The position numbers and the translations under genes are program-made. Shown in pieces: positions 58,074 to 64,000 of a stretch of DNA of 64,000 nucleotides. Origin of the DNA: Oscillibacter faecalis_A (lineage in GTDB: Bacteria; Bacillota; Clostridia; Oscillospirales; Oscillospiraceae); NCBI RefSeq assembly GCF_029218125.1, contig NZ_JARFXX010000008.1:30872-94871 (forward strand), in the 5' to 3' direction. The notes beneath the pieces are model-generated. The model had not been told where the DNA came from, made no database searches, and worked only from the letters and a program-made list of their open reading frames with translations. Numbering within the stretch: position 1 is the stretch's first letter; each line of letters opens with the position of its first letter.

Positions 58074-59429
58074 TTATTTTGTTCCCCGCCGCTTTCGGCG
58101 GGCGGAGGCGGTGCCGATGCCCAGCTCCATGCGGTACTTTGCCACCGTGCGGCGGGCCACGGAAATGCCCTCCCCGGTCAGCAGAGCGCAAAGGGCCTGA
58201 TCGCTGAGGGGATGGGCCGGGTCCTCGTCCTTCAGCCGCAGCAGCAGGCGCTGCTTCACCGCCTGCCGGGACATACCCCGCTGCCCAACGGCGCGGTTAA
58301 AGAAATAGCGCAGAGGATACGTCCCCTGCCGGCATTGCAGGTACTTATCCCGCACGGCCCGGGAGACGGTAGAGGGGTGCAGTGACAGAGCCTCTGCCAG
58401 CGTGGTGAGCTTCATGGGGATCAGCTCCGTAGTCTTTCCCTCGAAAAAAGCCCGCTGGGTCTCCAAAATTGCCTCCGCGCAGCGGCGCAGCGTGCTGCCC
58501 CGGCGCTCCATGCTCTCCAGCAGCCATTTTGTCTGCCGCAGCTTTTCCCTTAAATAGGTCCGGGCCTCCGCGTCATCGCCGTTGCGGGCCATATTTTCAT
58601 AATAGGGGTTCACGGAGATTTTCGGCAGATAGTATTCGTTCAGCACCACCCGCAATTCTCCGTCCAGTTCCACCACGAATACGTCCGGCCGCACGTAGAC
58701 TGTCGGCTCCGTCGGCTCAAAGGCCCGGCCGGGATGGGGGGCCAGCGCGGCAATGGCCTTCTCCGCCGCCTGAATTTCCGCCATATCAGCCCCCAGTGCC
58801 TTTGCGATAGGGCCGTAGTGGCCCCGACCCAGCTCTGTCAGGAACCGGGCAGCGATGTCCATGGCATAGGGAACGGGCTGCTTCTGGCGGCTGAGCTGAA
58901 GCACCAGGCACTCCGATAGGTCCCGGGCGCCTACACCGGCAGGCTCCAGCGATTGCAGCGTATCCAGCGCCTGCTCCACCATATCTGCCGGTATCTTCAG
59001 CTCCGTCAGACCGTCCAGATCCTCCTGCGCCAGATAACCGTCCTCATCCACCAGCTCCGCCATATATTTGCACAGGGCCAGCATGGGCTTTGGCAGCCGC
59101 TTACGCTCCAACTGGTCGCAGAGGAACGCGCTGAGGCTCTCCAGCGCCCGGTCCACGGCTCCCGGCTCCGGCGGCCCATCCTCCTCATGGGCAAAGGAGC
59201 TGCCGAACGTCCCGGCGTCCAGCCAGCTTGCCCGCTGCCGCAGGCTCTCATAGGCGGAGCGGAGGTCGGCGGAATCGGACAGCTCCAGCGTTGGATTTTC
59301 CTCCGACAGCCGCCCCAGATAGTCCAGAAGCTCCTGCGAGTTCATCTGCAGGACCTCCATGGACTGCAAAAGCTGGGGCGTCAGCTTCAGCTCCTGCCGT
59401 AATTCTGTTTTTAAGGACAGCAGGCTCAT
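58074..59429 (-). CDS. rpoN: RNA polymerase sigma-54 factor
   Basis: The protein has 451 residues from ATG 59429 behind AAAGGAG. Region I starts LKTELRQELKLTPQLLQSMEVLQMNSQELLDYL, rich in Gln/Leu as required for activator response. The core-binding part spans about 110-290. The DNA-binding part has a helix-turn-helix (TTLAEALSLHPSTVSRAVRDKY, about 345-370). The RpoN box VARRTVAKYRMELGIG (about 425-440) is intact. Length is normal for RpoN. Its neighbour on the same strand is a sigma-54 activator, and the divergent operon has a -24/-12 promoter, so factor, activator and target lie together. Confidence 0.95.
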   Translation of the reverse strand: MSLLSLKTELRQELKLTPQLLQSMEVLQMNSQELLDYLGRLSEENPTLELSDSADLRSAYESLRQRASWLDAGTFGSSFAHEEDGPPEPGAVDRALESLSAFLCDQLERKRLPKPMLALCKYMAELVDEDGYLAQEDLDGLTELKIPADMVEQALDTLQSLEPAGVGARDLSECLVLQLSRQKQPVPYAMDIAARFLTELGRGHYGPIAKALGADMAEIQAAEKAIAALAPHPGRAFEPTEPTVYVRPDVFVVELDGELRVVLNEYYLPKISVNPYYENMARNGDDAEARTYLREKLRQTKWLLESMERRGSTLRRCAEAILETQRAFFEGKTTELIPMKLTTLAEALSLHPSTVSRAVRDKYLQCRQGTYPLRYFFNRAVGQRGMSRQAVKQRLLLRLKDEDPAHPLSDQALCALLTGEGISVARRTVAKYRMELGIGTASARRKRRGTK

Positions 59430-59462
59430 GATGCACTCCTTTCAGCCGTTGGTTTTCCGATT

Positions 59463-60881
59463 TTACGGCATTTTCACGTATTTTGCGATTTTGCGGGCCG
59501 CGGTGGCCTGTGAGATTCCCAGCTCCTTAGCCACAGCCACGGTGGTGCCGCAGCGGCGGTAGGAGTCCCGAATGATCTGCCCCTCAAAGGCGTCCATCCG
59601 CTCCGCCAGCGTGCCGGTGGGAGCCGGGAGGGGCGTATCACCGCCGGTGAACTCCACCGGAAGGGCCGTAACATCCAGAATGGGGTCCTGTGCGGTGATG
59701 ACCAGCCGCTCCATCAGGTTTTCCAACTGACGGACATTGCCCGGCCACGGGTATTGCTCCAAAAACGCCACGAACCGGGGACTGAGGGCCAACTGCTTGC
59801 CGTACTCCCCGCAAAAACGCTCCAAAAACTGATGAGCCAGCGGCAGAATGTCCTCCGGCCGCTGCCGCAGGGGCGGGATGTGAATGCGGATGACATTCAG
59901 CCGGTAAAAGAGGTCGGAGCGGAACAGGCCCCGCTGCACCTCCTCCTCCAAATTGCGGTTCGTGGCTACCAGCAGCCGGAAATCCAGCTCAATGCGCCGG
60001 GTGCCGGACAGCCGCTCAATGGTCTTTTCCTGAATGAGCTGCAGGAGCTTGGACTGGATATGGTGCGGCAGCTCGCCGATCTCGTCCAAAAACAGCGTGC
60101 CGTGGTTAGCCAGCTCGATCTTGCCGATCTTGCCGCCGGAGGCCGCGCCGGTGAACGCGCCCTTTTCGTAGCCGAACAGCTCGGATTCGATGAGGTTTTC
60201 ATGGAGCACGGCGCAGTTGACCTCGATAAAGGGGCCGTTGGCCCGGCTGCTCATATTGTGGATGGCCTTGGCGATGGCGCTCTTACCCACGCCGGTCTCG
60301 CCGGTGATGAGAATGTTGGCCTTTGTGTTGGCCGTGTTTTGAATTAGTGTCCACAGCCGCTGCATGGCGGCGCTTTTCACCACGATGGAGGTGGAGGTAG
60401 CCCGAATACGCAGCTCCGCGATCTCCTGCGTGTACTGCTGCAAGGAATTTTGCAGATTGCGGTAATTCTGCTGGATAACGTTGATCTGCTCCATGGACAC
60501 CGTGTTGAAGCACACGGCGTATTTCAGCGCCCCCGCCTTGTCAAACAGCGGGATGCCCACAGTCATCACGTTTTTGTGAACACGGTTGATGGTCTGGGTT
60601 GTGGTGATCTTCTTTTTCTGCCGCAGCACCTCCGCTGTAATACAGGGATTAAACGTGCCGTCCTGCTCCAGGTCAAAGGCGGATTTTCCCACAATGGAGC
60701 CATGGGCGAAGCCGAAGTTCTTTTCATAATTCTCGCTGACCCAGAGAATGACGCCCTCCGCGTCGGAGAGCATCATGTCATCCGCAAGGACCAGATTGTT
60801 TTCCGGGTTTAAAATATCAAACAGGCCGTTGAGATTGATGTCATCCTCAAACAGTTGGGGCAATTCCGGGGAATTGGTCAT
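59463..60881 (-). CDS. Sigma-54-dependent activator (PAS-AAA-Fis)
   Basis: The protein has 472 residues from ATG 60881 (MTNSPELPQLFED) behind CAGGAGGTAG. N-terminal PAS-like sensor (about 40-140: GVILWVSENYEKNFGFAHGSIVG). AAA+ central domain with Walker A GETGVGKSAIAKAI (about 193-206), GAFTGA loop (about 240-245) and Walker B GTLFLDEIGELP. C-terminal Fis-like helix-turn-helix (GTTVAVAKELGISQATAARKIAKY). There is no receiver, so it is not a two-component regulator; it probably senses a small molecule with PAS. It is divergent from the crotonase operon with ATTCA-N4-TGAAT sites between. Confidence 0.9.
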   Translation of the reverse strand: MTNSPELPQLFEDDINLNGLFDILNPENNLVLADDMMLSDAEGVILWVSENYEKNFGFAHGSIVGKSAFDLEQDGTFNPCITAEVLRQKKKITTTQTINRVHKNVMTVGIPLFDKAGALKYAVCFNTVSMEQINVIQQNYRNLQNSLQQYTQEIAELRIRATSTSIVVKSAAMQRLWTLIQNTANTKANILITGETGVGKSAIAKAIHNMSSRANGPFIEVNCAVLHENLIESELFGYEKGAFTGAASGGKIGKIELANHGTLFLDEIGELPHHIQSKLLQLIQEKTIERLSGTRRIELDFRLLVATNRNLEEEVQRGLFRSDLFYRLNVIRIHIPPLRQRPEDILPLAHQFLERFCGEYGKQLALSPRFVAFLEQYPWPGNVRQLENLMERLVITAQDPILDVTALPVEFTGGDTPLPAPTGTLAERMDAFEGQIIRDSYRRCGTTVAVAKELGISQATAARKIAKYVKMP

Positions 60882-60908
60882 GAAGCCTACCTCCTGAAGT
60901 CGATATCT

Positions 60909-61063
60909 ATTCATTTGTGATTATAGCATATTCATTTTTGAATAAAAAGGCCCTTTTCAAAAATTCAAAGGTGAATTTTGTCAAAAAATTACGGCTGTCT
61001 TTTTGTAGTTCTGCCAAAAGGATAGGATTTCCATGGGTTCACTTGTCTATTCAAAAATGAATA
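60909..61063. promoter_or_regulatory. Activator binding sites ATTCA-N4-TGAAT
   Basis: Three exact copies of ATTCA-N4-TGAAT: within TATTCATTTTTGAATA at 60929-60944, ATTCAAAGGTGAAT at 60963-60976, and TATTCAAAAATGAATA at 61048-61063. A degenerate fourth (ATTCATTTGTGATT) is at 60909-60922. They lie 125-280 bases upstream of the -24/-12 promoter, normal for enhancer sites of sigma-54 activators. The first overlaps the activator's own promoter, allowing autoregulation. Confidence 0.75.
60920..60928 (-). promoter_or_regulatory. Extended -10 promoter of the activator gene
   Basis: On the minus strand TGCTATAAT (an extended -10 box) about 45 bases before the activator start; a poor -35 fits the extended type. 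The adjoining TATTCAAAAATGAATA palindrome sits in the spacer. Confidence 0.5.
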
Positions 61064-61282
61064 CCGCGTCGATTTTTGTGGCAAGTAAAGGAAATGCGAG
61101 CGAAATCCCGAAGGTCCCTCCCGTCAGCTCTCACAAATTACATGGAATTTTTCGCTCCATTTTGTTCAAAACAGCTTGTTAAAGTTGGCATATAATTTGC
61201 TATATATTTCAGCGTATGACCATGCGGGAGCGTCGGGCTGCCCCAGTCCGGCATCTCCGGATATTATAAGGAGGAATTTTCC
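60945..61282. other. Divergent regulatory region
   Basis: No gene. It contains the activator palindromes, A/T-rich bendable sequence, the -24/-12 promoter and the leader with TAAGGAGG before the crotonase start. Confidence 0.7.
61185..61201 (+). promoter_or_regulatory. Sigma-54 (-24/-12) promoter of the crotonase operon
   Basis: TTGGCATATAATTTGCT has the invariant GG (61187-61188) and GC (61199-61200) exactly 12 bases apart and matches the consensus TTGGCACR-N3-TTGCT closely. The start site would be about 61,212, some 70 bases before the crotonase ATG. Confidence 0.85.
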
Positions 61283-62083
61283 ATGTATCAGACGATTCGT
61301 TACGAAAAGCAGGACAACATTGGGATTCTGACCATCAACCGCCCCGAGGCGCTGAATGCGCTGAACTCCGCTGTTGTCAGCGATTTGGAGCAGGCCATCT
61401 CCGAGGTGGAGAAGGACGCCGAGCTGGGCGCGCTCATCATCACCGGCGAGGGCCGTTCCTTCGTGGCCGGCGCCGACATCGGTGAGCAGTATGTTATGGA
61501 TGTGGCCGCAGGCCGCAAGTGGGGCCAGCGCGGCAGCGCTCTGTTCCGCCGCATCGAGAAGCTGGAAATTCCCACCATCGCCGCTGTCAACGGCTTCGCT
61601 CTGGGCGGCGGCTGTGAGCTGGCTATGAGCTGTGACATCATTCTTGCCGCCGGTCCTAATGCCGAGGGCAAGGGCGGCGCCAAGTTCGGCCAGCCCGAGG
61701 TTGGCCTCGGCATCACCCCCGGCTTCTCCGGCACCCAGCGTCTCCCCCGCCGCGTGGGCATCGCCAAGGCCAAGGAGCTCATTTTCTCCGGCAAGATGAT
61801 CGACGCACAGCAGGCTAAGGAAATCGGTCTGGTCAACGCCGTGTACGCCCCCGAGGAGCTGCTGAACGGCGCTGTTGCCATGGCAAAGTCCTTCACCGCC
61901 AACGCTCCCATCGCCGTGAAGTATGCCAAGGCCTGCATTGACCGCGGTATGCAGATGGACATTGATGATGGCATCGCTCTGGAAAACGAGCTGTTCGCCA
62001 TGTGCTTCGCCACTGCCGACCAAAAGGAAGGCATGAGCGCATTTCTGGAAAAGCGCAAGGAAAAGCACTTCCAGAATAAGTAA
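61283..62083 (+). CDS. crt: Crotonase / 3-hydroxybutyryl-CoA dehydratase
   Basis: The protein has 266 residues from ATG 61283 behind TAAGGAGG. It is a full-length crotonase-fold enzyme: oxyanion-hole segments FVAGADIGEQ (about 62-71) and FALGGGCELAMSCDI (about 104-118), catalytic glutamates in GGCEL and GQPEVGLGITPGFSGTQRLPR (about 135-155). The likely reaction is interconversion of 3-hydroxybutyryl-CoA and crotonyl-CoA. First gene of the sigma-54 operon; the next genes concern CoA transfer and 4-hydroxybutyryl-CoA. It could also be another short-chain enoyl-CoA hydratase. Confidence 0.9.
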   Translation: MYQTIRYEKQDNIGILTINRPEALNALNSAVVSDLEQAISEVEKDAELGALIITGEGRSFVAGADIGEQYVMDVAAGRKWGQRGSALFRRIEKLEIPTIAAVNGFALGGGCELAMSCDIILAAGPNAEGKGGAKFGQPEVGLGITPGFSGTQRLPRRVGIAKAKELIFSGKMIDAQQAKEIGLVNAVYAPEELLNGAVAMAKSFTANAPIAVKYAKACIDRGMQMDIDDGIALENELFAMCFATADQKEGMSAFLEKRKEKHFQNK

Positions 62084-62136
62084 GCGCCTGTGCGCAGCGG
62101 CAGCTTTTCAAATATCCGGAAAAGAGGCTTCGGGCT

Positions 62137-63693
62137 ATTAAAAAGGTACGTATTATCACCGCCGGGGAAGCAGCCCTGATGGTCAAGGACGGAGATACCG
62201 TTTCCACCGGCGGCTTCGTGAGCTGCGCCTGCCCCGAGGCGCTGACAAAGGCGCTGGAAAAGCGCTTTCTTGAAACGGGCCATCCCCGGGACCTGACGCT
62301 GTTTTTTGCAGCCGGTCAGGGGCTTCGGAACGGCACCGGCGGCGACCGCTTCGGCCACGAGGGGATGTGCCGGCGCGTGGTGGGCGGCCACTGGGGCCGC
62401 ACCGCCAAGCTGGGTGAGCTGGCGCTGGCTAACAAGCTGGAGGCTTATAATCTGCCTCAGGGTGTCATCACCCACATGTACCGGGACATCGCCGCCCACA
62501 GCATCGGCACCATCACCCATGTGGGCCTGAACACGTTTGTGGACCCCCGGCTCGGAGGCGGCAAGCTGAACGCCCGCACCCATGAGGACCTTGTCAAGCT
62601 GGTGAACATTGACGGGCAGGAGCGCCTGCTCTATAAGCCCATTCCCATCAATGTATGCCTCGTCCGTGCCTCCTATGCTGATGAATACGGCAACTGCACC
62701 GTCCACCGCGAGATCGGTTCTCTGGACATTACCGCCCAGTGTCAGGCCGCCAAGAACTCCGGCGGCATCGTCATCGTGCAGGTGGAAAAGGTTGTGCAGG
62801 GCGGCACACTGGACCCCCGGCTGGTGAAGATTCCCGGCATCTACGTGGACGCCGTTGTGGTGGGCGCTCCCGAGGACAACAGCCAATGCCTCGGTATGCC
62901 CTATGACGGAGCTTTGGCCGGGGAGTTCCGTATTCCAACGGACTATATCCCCCCGCTCCCCATGGACGTCAAAAAGGTCATTGCCCGCCGGGCCGCCATG
63001 GAGCTGCCCCGGGACGCCATCGTGAACCTCGGCACCGGCGCACCCGAAAAAATCGCGGGTGTCTGCGCCGAGGAGGGCATCACCGACCGAATGACCCTGA
63101 CCGTTGAATCCGGCCACATCGCCGGTATTCCCTGCGGCGACGCTCAGTTCGGCGGTGCGGCCAATTCCATGGCCATTCTGGATCAGAATGTCCAGTTTGA
63201 CTTCTATCAGGGCGGCGGTCTGGACGCGGCGTTCCTCGGTCTTGCCGAGACCGCGCCCAACGGCGATGTGAACGTTTCCAAATTCGGCACCCGCCTTGCC
63301 GGAGCCGGCGGCTTTATCGACATCACCCAAAACGCCAAAAAGGTTGTTTACTGCGGCACGTTCACCGTTATGGGGCTTGAAACCCAGTGCCGGGATGGGC
63401 GGCTGGTCATTGAGCAAGAAGGCACAAGAAAAAAGTTCGTCCGGCAGGTGGAGCAGGTCACCTTCTCCGGTGACTACGCCAACCGGGTCCACCAGCCCGT
63501 TCTGTACATCACCGAGCGCGCCGTGTTCGAGCTGCGGCCCGCGGGCGTAACGCTCATTGAGGTTGCTCCCGGCATTGATCTCCAGACGCAAATTCTTGAT
63601 CAGATGGAGTTCATGCCCAAAATCAGCGATGACCTCAAGCTCATGGACGAGCGCATCTTCCGCGAGGAATGCATGGGCCTTGCGGATACGTAA
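62137..63693 (+). CDS. Acyl-CoA:acetate/3-ketoacid CoA-transferase family (propionate CoA-transferase-like)
   Basis: Homology to the family's N-terminus (KKVRIITAGEAALMVKDGDTVSTGGFV) begins at codon ATT 62137, 42 bases before the first in-frame ATG (62179), with AGAGG nine bases upstream of that ATT. No ATG, GTG or TTG lies in between, so an ATT start is likely, giving 518 residues. Both CoA-transferase halves are present, and the catalytic Glu is in TVESGHIAGIPCG (about 324). The enzyme transfers CoA between short acyl groups and acetate, for example on or off 4-hydroxybutyrate, lactate or butyrate. Second gene of the operon. Confidence 0.85.
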   Translation: MKKVRIITAGEAALMVKDGDTVSTGGFVSCACPEALTKALEKRFLETGHPRDLTLFFAAGQGLRNGTGGDRFGHEGMCRRVVGGHWGRTAKLGELALANKLEAYNLPQGVITHMYRDIAAHSIGTITHVGLNTFVDPRLGGGKLNARTHEDLVKLVNIDGQERLLYKPIPINVCLVRASYADEYGNCTVHREIGSLDITAQCQAAKNSGGIVIVQVEKVVQGGTLDPRLVKIPGIYVDAVVVGAPEDNSQCLGMPYDGALAGEFRIPTDYIPPLPMDVKKVIARRAAMELPRDAIVNLGTGAPEKIAGVCAEEGITDRMTLTVESGHIAGIPCGDAQFGGAANSMAILDQNVQFDFYQGGGLDAAFLGLAETAPNGDVNVSKFGTRLAGAGGFIDITQNAKKVVYCGTFTVMGLETQCRDGRLVIEQEGTRKKFVRQVEQVTFSGDYANRVHQPVLYITERAVFELRPAGVTLIEVAPGIDLQTQILDQMEFMPKISDDLKLMDERIFREECMGLADT

Positions 63694-63717
63694 GCATATT
63701 TTTTCAAGCATTTCCGG

Positions 63718-63749
63718 GCGTCCCACCGCGCCTCGGTACGGCGGGACGC
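63718..63749 (+). other. Hairpin between CoA-transferase and dehydratase genes
   Basis: Arms GCGTCCC..CCG and CGG..GGGACGC form a stable stem without a T-run. Probably an RNA-stability or attenuation element within the operon. Confidence 0.45.
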
Positions 63750-63887
63750 TCTGATTCTGCCCGCAGAGCGGGCATGGCCTGTCCCACAGGCACATTTTTC
63801 CGGTTTCCGGGCCGACTTGCCCCATCCGAAACAGCTCCGGAGCTACCATTTCATTCAACCCCAAAATTTTCAGGAGGATAAGAAAAT

Positions 63888-64000
63888 ATGGCACTGATGA
63901 CACCTCAGGAGTATATTGACTCCCTGCGGAAGCTGAACACCCGCGTTTATATGTTCGGCGAGAAGATCGACAACTGGGTGGATCACCCCATGATCCGTCC
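63888..64000 (+). CDS. abfD: 4-hydroxybutyryl-CoA dehydratase, 5' end only
   Basis: Starts at ATG 63888 behind CAGGAGGAT and runs off the right edge (37 codons). The N-terminus MALMTPQEYIDSLRKLNTRV continues YMFGEKIDNWVDHPMIRP, which is very close to the known start of AbfD, the 4-hydroxybutyryl-CoA dehydratase/vinylacetyl-CoA isomerase (a [4Fe-4S] flavoprotein of the 4-hydroxyphenylacetate hydroxylase family). It would convert 4-hydroxybutyryl-CoA to crotonyl-CoA, supplying the butyrate pathway. The active-site Cys/His ligands lie outside the window. Confidence 0.85.
   Translation, partial: MALMTPQEYIDSLRKLNTRVYMFGEKIDNWVDHPMIR

Noticed and set aside
57827..58207. 126-codon plus-strand frame between the exporter and rpoN
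   Set aside because: It crosses the terminator hairpin and the 3' end of rpoN in antisense; no ribosome binding site or domain.
61300..63903. 867-codon minus-strand open frame
   Set aside because: Antisense shadow of the G/C-rich crotonase and CoA-transferase genes, which have clear motifs, starts and ribosome binding sites on the plus strand.
1..64000. CRISPR array
   Set aside because: No regularly spaced 25-40 base repeats with unique spacers; the 18.7-kb iterons and 29.1-kb coding repeats have too short periods.

Overview
The window is a stretch of a Clostridia-like (Firmicutes) chromosome, probably an Oscillospiraceae butyrate producer. This is inferred from the G+C-rich codon use of the right-hand host genes, strong GGAGG ribosome binding sites, a typical Firmicutes siphophage, and a sigma-54-controlled crotonase / CoA-transferase / 4-hydroxybutyryl-CoA dehydratase operon. 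No species can be named from the sequence alone.

1-33.6 kb is most of a temperate siphophage. Reading right to left (minus strand): a cro-like/repressor switch (30.8-31.7 kb, with ImmA/IrrE protease and tyrosine integrase on the plus strand), early and replication genes (16.7-30.6 kb: 3D-domain protein, DUF2800 nuclease-like, DUF2815 ssDNA-binding-like, family A DNA polymerase, Myb/SANT-repeat protein, DUF3846, VirE-type primase-helicase, VRR-NUC, SNF2 helicase, sigma-like helix-turn-helix protein), then packaging and head genes (terminase, portal, MuF-like minor capsid, scaffold, capsid) and tail genes (connectors, tail tube, chaperones, tape measure, distal tail). Lysis genes and the left att site lie beyond the left edge. 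The right att site is the 3' end of a tRNA at 33,555-33,582.

33.6-53.1 kb is a pile-up of tRNA-targeting integrative elements with three paralogous tyrosine integrases (33.7, 37.2 and 50.1 kb). Element B (about 33.56-37.05 kb) carries little more than an integrase and a lipoprotein. It ends in an 89-nt terminal sequence fused to the anticodon loop of a tRNA-Arg fragment. Element C starts at the next copy of that tRNA end and carries a HipBA toxin-antitoxin pair and an A+T-richer sensory cluster (41.2-49.8 kb): solute-binding lipoprotein, hybrid histidine kinase, HPt protein, broken response regulator, a second solute-binding protein with a 5'-nucleotidase-C-like tail, and a second hybrid kinase with two receivers. 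Element D (integrase at 50.1 kb, decayed IS110-type transposase) ends with the same terminal sequence, fused to the anticodon loop of a tRNA-Met fragment at 53.07 kb.

53.1-64 kb is host chromosome: a MarR regulator controlling a heterodimeric ABC exporter, then rpoN (sigma-54) and a sigma-54 activator. The activator is divergent from an operon for crotonase, an acyl-CoA:acetate CoA-transferase and the start of 4-hydroxybutyryl-CoA dehydratase. The divergent region has three ATTCA-N4-TGAAT palindromes and a textbook -24/-12 promoter, so regulator, sigma factor and operon form one fermentation control unit feeding crotonyl-CoA toward butyrate.
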